Shown here piece by piece: positions 1 to 8,966 of a stretch of DNA of 64,000 bases. A program made the position numbers and the translations under genes. The stretch lies in contig NZ_FOFR01000026.1 of NCBI RefSeq assembly GCF_900110955.1, forward strand, positions 14,671 to 78,670, written 5' to 3'. The notes under the pieces are model-generated. The model was not told the DNA's origin. It searched no databases and was given only the letters and a program-made list of their open reading frames with translations. Position 1 is the stretch's first letter, and every line of letters starts with the position of its first letter. The DNA is from Lentzea xinjiangensis. Its GTDB lineage: Bacteria > Actinomycetota > Actinomycetes > Mycobacteriales > Pseudonocardiaceae.

Positions 1-6
1 GACCGC

Positions 7-145
7 GGGTTCCCGGCCGCCCGTGGCGGGATGGGGGAGTGGCGGTGCGCGAGATGCCGGCCACGGGTTCCCGGCCGCTCGCGCCGGGGTTGGCGGAGTG
101 CCGGTGCGCGAGGCCCCGCCCACGGGTTCCCACCCACCCGCGGCG
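7..145. repeat. Short tandem repeat, unit about 59 bp
   Basis: Two imperfect copies (7-64 and 65-123) and the start of a third (124 onward) each begin GGGTTCCC and share a core close to AGTGCCGGTGCGCGAG. It lies just downstream of the GH43 gene at the edge of the window. I see no gene in 1-186. Confidence 0.55.
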
Positions 146-186
146 TCCCGCTCCGACCGTCCACTCGCGACCGGTGCATCCCGGCC

Positions 187-2136
187 TCATCGCGGACCTG
201 CGGTGCCGCTCAGCGCCGCCACCTCGGCGCCGGAGAGCGCGCGGTTGTGGAGGCGGACGTTCTTCATCCTGCCCAGGAACGGCTTGTCCGCCGCGTAGAC
301 CGATCTGCCGAGCTGGTTGGCCGTGGTGATGCCGCCGCCGAGGTCGGACGGCTTGGTGGTGACGCCGGTCTTGCGGGCGACCTCCACGCCGTCGAGGTAG
401 AGCACCTCCACGCCGTTGCCGAGGGTCAGCGCCACGTTCTTCCAGACGCCGCGGGGCAGCGCACGGCCGGAGTTCACGCCCTGCTCGGTCGCCCAGTTGC
501 CGGTGGCTATCGCGCCGCGGTAGCTGTCGCCGGTGCTGAACAGGTAGCCGTCGCCCGTCCCGTCCGGCGCGGTGTTGCCGAAACCGTAGAGGAAGTACGG
601 CGTCTGCTGGCCGGGATCCACCAGCACGTCGGCGGAGACGGTGGCGGCCGCGGCGCCGGTCAGCAGGTTGTTCGGAAGCTGGACGTGCCCGCCCCGCAAC
701 AACAGCGATCCGTCGGACCACGTGGCGTTGCCGGCGAGCGCGCCGTCGTAGCCGTGACCGGTCGCGTCGGCCGCGGAACCGTTGAGCGGCCAGTGCGCGA
801 CGAGTCCCCGGCTGTCCGCCCTGACCGGCGCAGGAGGGGCGGTGAGGCGGTTCAGCTCGGCCTGGGTCACCGGGAGGACCGTGCCGTGCCTCGGTGAGGC
901 GGGCAGCCTGGCGCCGGTCGACATCGTCCACTTCCCGGAGGCGAGGTCGGTGGTCTCGAACGGCACGTAGCCGCGGCCGCCGTACTCGTCGATGAACAGG
1001 TACCACTTGTTCTCGGTGTTGGACTTGAACCCGGTCGGGCCCTCGCCCGCGGAGAGGCCGGGGCTGGTCGAGGTGCCCTTGCCGATGCACTCGGCGACGA
1101 AGTCGTAGTCCGGGTCGAGCAGGTCGGTCGACTTCTCCGCCGTGATGAACTTGCTGCACGGCGAGGTCGACGAGTTGTTCCGCTCGTCCTTGGTGTAGCG
1201 GTAGTAGGTGCCGTTGTGCTCGATCACCGTCGAGTCGATGACCGAGTAGCCCGGGTCGATCCACACCTTCGCCGGGCTGAACGTCACGAAGTCACGCGTG
1301 GTCGCGTACATCATCCGGTTGTAGCTGTTGCCGGTGTGGCCGGGATCGTTCTCCGCGTACAGCTTCGATGCCCAGTACACGACGTAGCTGCCGCGCTTCG
1401 CGTCCCAGAAGGCCTCCGGGGCCCAGGTGTTGCCCGCCGTCGGAGGTGACACCTGGACGCTGCGCTGGCGCGACCAGTTCCTCAGGTCGGCCGACTCCCA
1501 CACCATGATCGACCGGCTGCCGGTGCGCTGCGCCGCGTCCCAGCCCCGGCCGCCGTTGATCTTGAGATCGGTGGCGAGCAGGTAGAACCTGTCGCCGCCG
1601 GGGGACCGCAGGATGAACGGGTCGCGCACGCCCAGCTCGCCGAGGCTGGACCTGAGGATCGGGCGGCCGTTGTTGACCTCGGAGAAGTCCAGCGGGTTGT
1701 CGCCGTTGCTCGCGGCGGCGTAGATCTGCTCGCCGATCGCGCTGCTCTCACCGGTGAAGTAGAAGAAGCCGTAGCCCGCCAAGGGTTCCTCGACGGGCAA
1801 CGGGGCGACGGTCGCGACGAACGCGCGGGTGGTGCTCCGGTGCCCGCGGCTCACCTCGGCCGTCAGCACGACCTTGGCGGGCTTGCCGCCCGCGGGCGGG
1901 CGGCTCACCTCACCGGTGGGGGTGATCACGTGGCTGTCGGAGGACCGCCACGTGATCGTCGTGCCGTTCTCGCCGGCGGTGGGCAGGGTGAGGTGGCCGC
2001 GGACGTCGCCGATGTTCGGCACGACCACCGCGTTCGCCGCGGTCCGCACGAGCGGTTCGGCGGCGGCAGGGGGAACTGGGAGCAGGGTGGCCGTCACGGC
2101 CAGGACGACACCGACAGCACGCAGGGATGGCAACAC
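187..2136 (-). CDS. Secreted GH43-family glycosidase (arabinofuranosidase/xylosidase type) with C-terminal LamG domain
   Basis: Predicted secreted hydrolase of 649 aa. A signal peptide (about residues 1-26, ending PPAAA) is followed by a small Ig-like domain of about 85 aa. A five-blade-propeller GH43-like catalytic domain spans about 120-430, with VRDPFIL (candidate catalytic Asp), WAPEAFWD and a GEGPTGF segment. A concanavalin-like LamG/Laminin_G_3 domain spans about 445-645 and likely binds carbohydrate. GH43 enzymes cleave arabinose or xylose from hemicellulose side chains or arabinans; the exact substrate cannot be read from sequence. The GTG start at 2136 is 27 bp after the ABC permease stop, with GGAAGG upstream, so it is the last gene of the sugar-uptake operon. 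That fits release of pentoses outside the cell and import by the transporter. Confidence 0.85.
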   Translation of the reverse strand: MLPSLRAVGVVLAVTATLLPVPPAAAEPLVRTAANAVVVPNIGDVRGHLTLPTAGENGTTITWRSSDSHVITPTGEVSRPPAGGKPAKVVLTAEVSRGHRSTTRAFVATVAPLPVEEPLAGYGFFYFTGESSAIGEQIYAAASNGDNPLDFSEVNNGRPILRSSLGELGVRDPFILRSPGGDRFYLLATDLKINGGRGWDAAQRTGSRSIMVWESADLRNWSRQRSVQVSPPTAGNTWAPEAFWDAKRGSYVVYWASKLYAENDPGHTGNSYNRMMYATTRDFVTFSPAKVWIDPGYSVIDSTVIEHNGTYYRYTKDERNNSSTSPCSKFITAEKSTDLLDPDYDFVAECIGKGTSTSPGLSAGEGPTGFKSNTENKWYLFIDEYGGRGYVPFETTDLASGKWTMSTGARLPASPRHGTVLPVTQAELNRLTAPPAPVRADSRGLVAHWPLNGSAADATGHGYDGALAGNATWSDGSLLLRGGHVQLPNNLLTGAAAATVSADVLVDPGQQTPYFLYGFGNTAPDGTGDGYLFSTGDSYRGAIATGNWATEQGVNSGRALPRGVWKNVALTLGNGVEVLYLDGVEVARKTGVTTKPSDLGGGITTANQLGRSVYAADKPFLGRMKNVRLHNRALSGAEVAALSGTAGPR

Positions 2137-2163
2137 CGTTGTCCGCCTTCCGGGTGGGAGACC

Positions 2164-3378
2164 TCAGGCGCGTCGCTTGGTCCAGACGTCGTACGCGACC
2201 GCCGCGAGCAGGACGAGACCCTTCACGAGCATCACGCGTTCGCTGGGCGCGCCGATCAACGACATGCCGTTGTTGATCACGCCCATGATCAGGCCACCGG
2301 TGATGGCGCCGACCACCTTGCCGACCCCGCCCTGCACCGCGGCACCGCCGATGAACGCGGCCGCGATGGCGTCGAGCTCGAAGGCCGTGCCCGCGGTCGG
2401 ACCCGCCTGGTTGAGCCGCCCGGCGAAGATCACGCCGGCCAGGCCGGCCAGCACGCCCATGTTGACGAAGACCCAGAACGTGACGGCCTTGACCTTCACA
2501 CCGGATAGCGTGGCGGCCTGCAGGTTGCCGCCGATCGAGTAGATGTGCCGTCCGAACACGGAGTTGTTCGCCATCAGCGAGTAGCCGAGCGCGAGCGCCG
2601 CGAGCAGCACGAGCACCCACGGCAGGTTGCGGAACCGGGCGAGCTGCACCACGACCGCCATCACGACGACGGCCACACCCACGATCTTCAGCACGAAGAC
2701 GGGCATCGGGTCGACGGTCTGGCCGTAGCCGAGCCGGGCAGCGCGCTTGCGCCACTGCGAGAGCCCGAACCCGGCCACGCACGCGACCCCGGCGAGCAGG
2801 CTCACCAGGTCGGCGCCACCGAGCGGGCCGAGGCCGATGTTGCCGAGGTAGCCGCCCGTGAACCCGTTCGACAGCGATCGGATCTCCTCGGGGAACGGCC
2901 CGATGCCCTGGTTGCCCAGCGTGGTGAGGGTGAGCGCCCGGAACACCAGCATGCCGGCCAGCGTCACGATGAACGCCGGGATGCCGAAGTAGGCGATCCA
3001 GTAGCCCTGCGCCGCACCGATGAGCGCGCCCGAGAGCAGCGTCAGCAGCACGGCCACCGGCCAGGGCAGTCCCCATTGGACGGTCAGCACCGCGCAGATG
3101 GCGCCGGTCAGCGCCACGGTCGAGCCGACCGAGAGGTCGATGTGCCCGCCGATGATCACCAGGATCATGCCGATCGCGAGGATCAGCACGTAGGAGTTCT
3201 GCACGATGATGTTGGAGATGTTCTGCGGCTGCAGCAGGGCGCCGTCGGTCAGCACCGTGAACAGCACGACGATCAGCGCGAACGCGACGTAGATGCCCGA
3301 CTGCCGCATGTTGATCGAGAACCGTCGGGACGGAGCCGGGGGAGCGGCGGCCGGGGCTGGCGCGGTCTTCGTGGTCAT
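2164..3378 (-). CDS. Sugar ABC transporter permease (XylH/MmsB/GguB type)
   Basis: Polytopic membrane protein of 404 aa, about ten hydrophobic segments, of the BPD_transp_2 (ribose/xylose/multiple-sugar) family. IGGHIDLSVGS and GRHIYSIGGN are family signatures. The N-terminal 30 residues are Ala/Pro-rich and cytoplasmic. The ATG at 3378 overlaps the ATPase stop in an ATGA arrangement, so it is translationally coupled to the upstream gene. With the ATPase and the lipoprotein it forms an importer for pentoses or other monosaccharides. The linked GH43 enzyme suggests arabinose or xylose, but the substrate is inferred. Confidence 0.92.
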   Translation of the reverse strand: MTTKTAPAPAAAPPAPSRRFSINMRQSGIYVAFALIVVLFTVLTDGALLQPQNISNIIVQNSYVLILAIGMILVIIGGHIDLSVGSTVALTGAICAVLTVQWGLPWPVAVLLTLLSGALIGAAQGYWIAYFGIPAFIVTLAGMLVFRALTLTTLGNQGIGPFPEEIRSLSNGFTGGYLGNIGLGPLGGADLVSLLAGVACVAGFGLSQWRKRAARLGYGQTVDPMPVFVLKIVGVAVVVMAVVVQLARFRNLPWVLVLLAALALGYSLMANNSVFGRHIYSIGGNLQAATLSGVKVKAVTFWVFVNMGVLAGLAGVIFAGRLNQAGPTAGTAFELDAIAAAFIGGAAVQGGVGKVVGAITGGLIMGVINNGMSLIGAPSERVMLVKGLVLLAAVAYDVWTKRRA

Positions 3379-4901
3379 GAGCTCTGTCCTCGCGTCATGT
3401 ATTGCATCAAGCGTTCCTGCGTGGCCTCTGCACGGCTCACCTCGCCGGTGATGCGGCCTTCCGACAGCGCGTACACGCGGTCGCACAGGCCGAGGAGCTC
3501 CGGCAGCTCGGAGGAGATGACCAGCACGGCCCTGCCCTGGGCGGCGAGCTCGTTGATGATCGAGTAGATCTCGTACTTGGCGCCGACGTCGATGCCGCGC
3601 GTCGGCTCGTCGAGGATCAGCACGTCGGGGTCGGTGAACATCCACTTCGCCAGCACGACCTTCTGCTGGTTGCCGCCCGAGAGCGTGCCGGTCGGCGTCG
3701 ACACGGTGGAGGTCCTGATGCCCATCGAGCGCCGGAACCGCTCCGCGACGGTGTACTCCTCGTTCTCGTTGACCCAGCCGCGGGTGGAGAGCTTGCCCAG
3801 CGCCGCCGCGGAGACGTTGCGCTGCACCCCCTCGATCAGGTTGAGCCCGTACCGCTTGCGGTCCTCGCTCACGTACGCGAGTCCGTTGCGGATCGCGGCG
3901 CGCACCGAGCGCGTGTCGATCTCCCGGCCGTCCTTGACCACCCGCCCGGAGATGCCGACGCCGTAGGAGCGGCCGAACACGCTCATCGCGAGCTCCGTGC
4001 GGCCGGCGCCCATCAGCCCGGCGAGACCGACGATCTCCCCGCGCCGCAACGACAGCGTGGCGTTGTCGACGACCTTGCGGTCCGGCTGGGCCGGGCTGTG
4101 CACGGTCCAGCCCTCGATGCGCAGCACCTCGTCGCCGATGTCGGGCGTGCGCGGCGGGAACCGGTGTTCCAGGTCGCGCCCGACCATGCCGGCGATGATG
4201 CGTTCCTCGCTGAGCCCGCGCGCGGGCAGCGTCTCGATCGTCTTGCCGTCGCGCAGCACCGTGACGGTGTCGGCGATCCTGGTGACCTCGCCCAGCTTGT
4301 GGGAGATGATCACCGAGGTGATGCCCTCCGCGCGCAGGCCGTCGAGCAGGTCGAGCAGGTGCTGCGAGTCGTCGTCGTTGAGCGCGGCCGTCGGCTCGTC
4401 CAGGATCAGGAGGCTGACCTCCTTGGACAACGCCTTGGCGATCTCGACGAGCTGCTGCTTGCCGACGCCGAGGTCGTCGACGGGGGTCGTCGGGTTCTCG
4501 CGCAGCCCCACGCGGTCGAGCAGCGCCTGGGCCTCGTGGTTCGTGCGGTTCCAGTCGATGAACCCGCGCCGCGCCCGCTCGTTGCCCAGGAACAGGTTCT
4601 CCGCGATGGAGAGCTGGCCGCACAGCGCCAGCTCCTGGTGGATGATCACGATGCCGCGCCGCTCGCTGTCGCGCACACCGTGGAACACGCACGGCTCGCC
4701 CTCGAAGAGGATCTCGCCGTCGTACGTGCCGTGCGGGTGCACCCCGGACAGCACCTTCATCAGCGTGGACTTGCCCGCGCCGTTCTCGCCGCAGATCGCG
4801 TGGATCTCACCGCGCCGCACGGTCAACGAGACCTCGTGCAGCGCGGTGACACCCGCGAACCTCTTGGTGATGCCGCGCATCACCAGGACGTCGTCGGACA
4901 C
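3375..4901 (-). CDS. Sugar ABC transporter ATP-binding protein with two ATPase domains (XylG/MmsA/GguA type)
   Basis: 508 aa, two fused ABC domains as in the CUT2 sugar importer class. The first domain has Walker A GENGAGKST (38-46) and Walker B LLILDEP near 164-170. The second domain carries the signature LSGGNQQKV and LILDEPTRGID near 405-430 with a degenerate Walker A, which is usual for this family. It powers uptake together with the permease and the lipoprotein. GTG start at 4901, 5 bp after the lipoprotein gene stop; AGG-rich sequence upstream. Middle gene of a four-gene operon. Confidence 0.94.
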   Translation of the reverse strand: MSDDVLVMRGITKRFAGVTALHEVSLTVRRGEIHAICGENGAGKSTLMKVLSGVHPHGTYDGEILFEGEPCVFHGVRDSERRGIVIIHQELALCGQLSIAENLFLGNERARRGFIDWNRTNHEAQALLDRVGLRENPTTPVDDLGVGKQQLVEIAKALSKEVSLLILDEPTAALNDDDSQHLLDLLDGLRAEGITSVIISHKLGEVTRIADTVTVLRDGKTIETLPARGLSEERIIAGMVGRDLEHRFPPRTPDIGDEVLRIEGWTVHSPAQPDRKVVDNATLSLRRGEIVGLAGLMGAGRTELAMSVFGRSYGVGISGRVVKDGREIDTRSVRAAIRNGLAYVSEDRKRYGLNLIEGVQRNVSAAALGKLSTRGWVNENEEYTVAERFRRSMGIRTSTVSTPTGTLSGGNQQKVVLAKWMFTDPDVLILDEPTRGIDVGAKYEIYSIINELAAQGRAVLVISSELPELLGLCDRVYALSEGRITGEVSRAEATQERLMQYMTRGQSS

Positions 4902-4906
4902 CGGGC

Positions 4907-5992
4907 CTACCTGAGCTGGTCGGCGGTGTAGTAGCCGGAGTCGACCAGTTCCTTCTGGTAGTTCGACTTGTCCACGGTGACCGGCTGGAGCAGGAACGCC
5001 GGCACGACCTTGTTGCCGTTGTCGTAGTCCTTGGTGTTGTTGACCTCGGGCTTGCCGCCCTTGAGCACCGCGTCGGCCATCTTCACGGTGACCTCGGCGA
5101 GCTGGCGGGTGTCCTTGTGGATCGTGGAGTACTGCTCACCGGCGATGATCGACTTCACCGAGGCGACCTCGGCGTCCTGACCGGTCACGATCGGGTAGGC
5201 CTGGGCGGGGGTGCCGTAGCCGCTGCTCTTGAGCGCGGACAGGATGCCGATCGACAGGCCGTCGTAGGGGGAGAGGACTCCGTCGACCTTGGTGCCGCCG
5301 TAGGTCGAGGTGAGCAGGTCCTCCATCCGCTTCTGCGCGGTCGCCGGGTCCCAGCGCAGGATCGCGACGGTCCGGAAGTCCTTCTGGCCCGACTTCACCA
5401 CGAGCTTGCCCTGGTCGATCAGCGGCTGCAGCACCGACATCGCGCCGTTGAAGAAGAAGGTGGCGTTGTTGTCGTCCGGCGACCCGGCGAACAGCTCGAT
5501 GTTGAACGGGCCCTCGCCGCGCGTCTTCAGCCCGGCCAGCAGCGAGTTCGCCTGCTCCACGCCGACCTTGAAGTTGTCGAACGTCGCGTAGTAGTCGACG
5601 TTCGGGCTCTTGCGGATCAGGCGGTCGTAGGCGATCACCGGGATCTTCGCGTCGGCGGCCTGCTGGAGCTGCGAGGTGATCGCGGTGCCGTCGATCGAGG
5701 CGACGATCAGCAGCTTGGCGCCCCTGGTGATCTGGTTCTCGATCTGGTTGGCCTGGGTCGGGATGTCGTTCTCCGCGTACTGGAGGTCGACCTTGTAGCC
5801 CTTGCCCTCGAGCGCCTTCTTGATGTTGTCGCCGTCGTGGATCCAGCGCTCCGACGACCGGGTCGGCATGGTGACACCCACGACCGCGCCCTCGCTCGAA
5901 CTGGTCTGCTGGTCGACCGTCTTCTCCGCCGAACCGCAGGCGGCGAGGGTGACGGCGAGTGCGGTGGTGACCGCGATCCGGGCAAGCCTCAT
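4907..5992 (-). CDS. Sugar-binding lipoprotein of the ABC importer (ChvE-like)
   Basis: 361-aa substrate-binding protein of the Peripla_BP_4/ChvE family. The N-terminus is a lipoprotein signal with lipobox LAAC and lipidated Cys19, so it is anchored on the outer face of the membrane. The body shows family motifs GVTMPTRSSERWIHDG and VIAYDRLI, and TGQDAEVASVKSI near the C-terminus. ChvE relatives bind arabinose, xylose, glucose or galactose. First gene of the ABC/GH43 operon. Its upstream region holds two LacI-type operators (6041-6054, 6097-6110), so expression is probably induced by the sugar through a LacI regulator not encoded next to it. Confidence 0.92.
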   Translation of the reverse strand: MRLARIAVTTALAVTLAACGSAEKTVDQQTSSSEGAVVGVTMPTRSSERWIHDGDNIKKALEGKGYKVDLQYAENDIPTQANQIENQITRGAKLLIVASIDGTAITSQLQQAADAKIPVIAYDRLIRKSPNVDYYATFDNFKVGVEQANSLLAGLKTRGEGPFNIELFAGSPDDNNATFFFNGAMSVLQPLIDQGKLVVKSGQKDFRTVAILRWDPATAQKRMEDLLTSTYGGTKVDGVLSPYDGLSIGILSALKSSGYGTPAQAYPIVTGQDAEVASVKSIIAGEQYSTIHKDTRQLAEVTVKMADAVLKGGKPEVNNTKDYDNGNKVVPAFLLQPVTVDKSNYQKELVDSGYYTADQLR

Positions 5993-6040
5993 CAGTTCTC
6001 CTCGATGTCACCGACAGGCAACAGTGCTGTAGGCGGCGAG

Positions 6041-6054
6041 TGTTATCGCTAACA
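6041..6054. promoter_or_regulatory. LacI-family operator 1 of the ABC/GH43 operon
   Basis: TGTTATCGCTAACA is a near-perfect palindrome centred on CG, typical of LacI-family sites. It lies about 50 bp upstream of the lipoprotein gene start. It differs from the CebR box (TGGGAGCGCTCCCA), so a different LacI protein should read it. Confidence 0.7.
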
Positions 6055-6096
6055 ACTTTCGCGTCAAGTTTCATCTGGATAACGCCAGGTAGTTCC

Positions 6097-6110
6097 TGTT
6101 AGCGCTCACA
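6097..6110. promoter_or_regulatory. LacI-family operator 2 of the ABC/GH43 operon
   Basis: TGTTAGCGCTCACA, the same half-site as operator 1, with centres 56 bp apart. The palindrome extends outward to CCTGT...ACAGG (6095-6112). Two sites more than five helical turns apart would allow looping by a tetrameric regulator; that is inference. Confidence 0.68.
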
Positions 6111-6140
6111 GGTCGAGGTCGGCGAGGCCGGAACGCAGGA

Positions 6141-6172
6141 GCGCCCGCCGCCACTGTCGTGGCGGCGGGCGC
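6141..6172 (-). terminator. Hairpin terminator after the GH9 cellulase gene
   Basis: A perfect 14-bp stem (6141-6154 with 6159-6172) closes a TGTC loop. It sits 22 bp beyond the stop of the cellulase gene and in front of the ABC operon operators. There is no clear T-tract, which is usual in actinomycetes. Confidence 0.75.
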
Positions 6173-6193
6173 ATCCCTGGTGCGGCCGGGTGG

Positions 6194-8782
6194 TCAGCCG
6201 GTCTTGCAGGTCCTGCCGTTCACGGTGAAGGCGGTCGGGTCGGTCCCGGCGCCGGAGGCGTTGAATCCGATGTAGACGGACTTGCCCGCCCCGACCTCGC
6301 TGTTCCAGGACGCGCTGGCCGCCGTCACGTCCTGCCCGGTCTGGCTCCAGGTCGCCGACCAGCCGGAGGTGACCCGCTGGGTGCCGGGCAGCGCGAACGC
6401 GAGCTTCCACGCGGGCCACGCGGCCGTGCCGGTGTTGGTGATCTTCACCTGCGCCGACATCCCGTTCTGCCACCGGTTGGCGGTGAAGCCGACCTGGCAG
6501 TCCGAGGCCGGGACGGAGGTCCCCGACTTCTCCGCGGCCCAGCCGGAGACCCACGCGAGAGCGGAGTTCCAGTTGATCGCCACCTCGTTCAGCGAGTAGG
6601 CGCCGATGTCGTCCACCCAGCACTTCTGCTGCGGGCAGCCGGCGAGCAGGCGCTGGGCCACCGGGTCCTGCAGGGCGCTGTTCGGGCCGCCGGACAGCGA
6701 TCCGGGCGGCGCGATCGGCAGGGACGGGTCGTTCTGGTTCGCCCAGAACCGGTGGTGGGCGTTGCGCATCGCCTGCTCGCCGTAACCCGCCACGTACGAG
6801 GTGCTGAGCGGGTTGCGGCCGAGCACGTAGTGCAACGCCTCGAACACGCCGTCGCGGTACTTCGCCGCACCGGTGAAGTCGTGGGCGAGGGCGAGCACCT
6901 GCGCGTTGTTGAGGACCGCGGAGTTCGATCCCCAGACGTACCCGTCGACGCTGTTGTCGTACGGCGCCGCGTAGCCCATCTGCCCCATGGCCGCGAGGTG
7001 CTGGTCCGCGACCGTGGCGAACGCCGACTTGATCGCCGCCACGTCCGCCGCGGGCAGGCCGTTGGGCGCCAGGGCGAGCGTGATGTCACCCAGCGGCGCC
7101 GTGCCGCCCCAGTAGAAGCCGGCCCGGCTCAGCCCGGCCGCCCGGTAGTGCGGCGAGGCGGTCACGTCGGTCCGGTAGGCGGTGTCGCCGGTGGTCGCGT
7201 ACAGCTCCGCCGCGGCCCAGTAGAACTCGTCGCTGACGGTGTTGTCGCTGTAGGCGCCACCGCCGGTGCCGTCGTTCGGGTCGGCGAGCTTGGCCGGGTT
7301 CGCCTTGGCCGCCGCGTACGCCTTGCGGGCCGCGGTGAGCAGCGTCGCGGAGTACGTGGCGTCGATGCCCTGCCACAGCCGCGAGGCCTGCGCGGCGACC
7401 GCGGCCAGGTTCAGCGTCGCGGCGGTGCTGGTCGCGGACAGCCGGCGCGGCTGGTCGTCCAGCTCGGGGCGGGTGGGCAGGGCCGTCCAGTTGGCATCGT
7501 GGATCTTGTGGTGGGCCATGCCGTCCGGCGCCTGCATCTTGAGCAGGAAGTCGGCCTCCCAGCGCGCCTCGTCGAGGAGGTCCGGCACGCCGTTGGCCTT
7601 CTCCGGGATGTTCATCGTGCCGTCGGCGAACGCCGACGCGTCACCGATCCGGACGGCGCGCTCGTAGGCGTTGAGGAGCTGCCACGTCGCGATGCCGCCG
7701 TTCACCACGTATTTGCCGTGGTCGCCGGCGTCGTACCAGCCGCCGCGCACGTCGAGCGTGTAGCCGCAGGCGAGGTCGGCCCGGCACGGCACGTTGTTGT
7801 CACCCTGGTTGGGCGCGACGTTGACGTGGCCGGCGGGACGCGCGTACTCGTCCCCGACGTACCGCGCCTCGATCGGCGTGCCGCTGCGCTGGTGGTAGAA
7901 GAACGCGAGCGAGTCGTAGCGCAGCCGCTTGACCGGGTCCGCGGAGATGTCGAACGGGAAGCTGCTGTCCTCGCCGACCGACAGCGTGTACCCGGTACCG
8001 GCCGTGTCGTACGACGAGAAGTCGATCAGGTGCACCGAGTCGCCGGACGTCGCGTCCGCGCCCTTGGGCGTGGTCTGCCCGGTGGCCACCGCGGCGCCCG
8101 CCGAGTTCTTGAGCGTCCACTGCTGCGGCGTCGTGGCCGTGGAGACGAGCGTCGCCCGCTTGGGCAGGCCCGGCACGTAGGCCGCCAGGTCGACCTGGAC
8201 CTTCCTGGTGGGGTTGGGGTTCACGCCGCCGGGCGGCTTCACGCCGCCGACCAGCGAGACGTTGTCCACGCAGATCGTGTTGTCGAACGACTGGCCGCCG
8301 AGCTGGAAGGCCACCTGGCCGTTGCCCGCGTCCGGGAAGTCCAAAGTGGACGTGAAGGTGAACGTGAAGCGCTGCTTGGCGGGGGAGAGCGTGAACGTCT
8401 GGCTCGCGATCCCGCGGTACGGGCTGACGCTCTCGCCCGCCGCGGCCGTGACGGGCTGCGCCGTCGTGGCGTGGGCGTCGAACGAGAAGGTGTAGGACTG
8501 CCCGCTCTCGAACGGGACACCGTTCTGCCCGATCAGGGCGTCCCAGGGGTTCGCGGTGCCGCCGGTGACCGACGCGCAGAGCTCGCCGCCGGTGACCCGG
8601 TTCGTCACTCCGGCGCCGCTCCACCAGGGGTCGGCGGACCCGGTGTCGAACGCTCCGTTGAGCACGCGTTCGTACTCGGCCGCCGCCACCGCGGGCGCGG
8701 CGAGCGGGGACGCGGCGAGCGGGGACGCGGTGAGCGCCACGAGCAGGCTCGCGGCGAGCAGGCGTGGGGGTTGCGATCTCAT
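6194..8782 (-). CDS. Secreted GH9 cellulase with CBM4, Ig-like and CBM2 modules
   Basis: 862 aa. Signal peptide 1-35 (cut after AVAAA), CBM4_9 module about 36-185, Pro-rich linker, CelD_N Ig-like domain about 200-290, GH9 catalytic domain about 295-735, and CBM2 about 755-862 with conserved flanking cysteines and tryptophans. The catalytic domain shows the GH9 signatures GGWYDAGDHGKYV (base Asp) and the terminal YSLNEVAINWNSAL (acid Glu). This layout matches endo/exo-acting enzymes such as CenC-like GH9. It would cut cellulose outside the cell. The ATG at 8782 gives a complete signal peptide; the longer open frame upstream runs through the CebR box and is not coding. A CebR box and a matching promoter lie 37 bp upstream. 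Confidence 0.95.
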   Translation of the reverse strand: MRSQPPRLLAASLLVALTASPLAASPLAAPAVAAAEYERVLNGAFDTGSADPWWSGAGVTNRVTGGELCASVTGGTANPWDALIGQNGVPFESGQSYTFSFDAHATTAQPVTAAAGESVSPYRGIASQTFTLSPAKQRFTFTFTSTLDFPDAGNGQVAFQLGGQSFDNTICVDNVSLVGGVKPPGGVNPNPTRKVQVDLAAYVPGLPKRATLVSTATTPQQWTLKNSAGAAVATGQTTPKGADATSGDSVHLIDFSSYDTAGTGYTLSVGEDSSFPFDISADPVKRLRYDSLAFFYHQRSGTPIEARYVGDEYARPAGHVNVAPNQGDNNVPCRADLACGYTLDVRGGWYDAGDHGKYVVNGGIATWQLLNAYERAVRIGDASAFADGTMNIPEKANGVPDLLDEARWEADFLLKMQAPDGMAHHKIHDANWTALPTRPELDDQPRRLSATSTAATLNLAAVAAQASRLWQGIDATYSATLLTAARKAYAAAKANPAKLADPNDGTGGGAYSDNTVSDEFYWAAAELYATTGDTAYRTDVTASPHYRAAGLSRAGFYWGGTAPLGDITLALAPNGLPAADVAAIKSAFATVADQHLAAMGQMGYAAPYDNSVDGYVWGSNSAVLNNAQVLALAHDFTGAAKYRDGVFEALHYVLGRNPLSTSYVAGYGEQAMRNAHHRFWANQNDPSLPIAPPGSLSGGPNSALQDPVAQRLLAGCPQQKCWVDDIGAYSLNEVAINWNSALAWVSGWAAEKSGTSVPASDCQVGFTANRWQNGMSAQVKITNTGTAAWPAWKLAFALPGTQRVTSGWSATWSQTGQDVTAASASWNSEVGAGKSVYIGFNASGAGTDPTAFTVNGRTCKTG

Positions 8783-8818
8783 GGTGATGAGGTTCTCCGT
8801 CCTCGTCGACGGTCGTTC

Positions 8819-8865
8819 TGGGAGCGCTCCCAGGGACCGTAAGGCGAGTCCGGCGACGGCTACAA
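8819..8865 (-). promoter_or_regulatory. CebR box and promoter of the CBM4-GH9-CBM2 cellulase gene
   Basis: A perfect CebR box TGGGAGCGCTCCCA occupies 8819-8832. Directly upstream on the minus strand are a -10 TACGGT (8836-8841) and a -35 TTGTAG (8860-8865) with an 18-bp spacer. The box therefore covers the predicted transcription start, where a repressor would block initiation until cello-oligosaccharide is present. The CebR site itself is established in Streptomyces; the promoter call is mine. Confidence 0.88.
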
Positions 8866-8966
8866 GACCCGTTCGGTCACCGGTGCCGTTCGATGGTCGA
8901 TTCGACTCGATTCGGCGGTGCCGGCGTGCTTTTCCTTGTCCCGCAGGACTTCGCTCCGCCGGGTGG

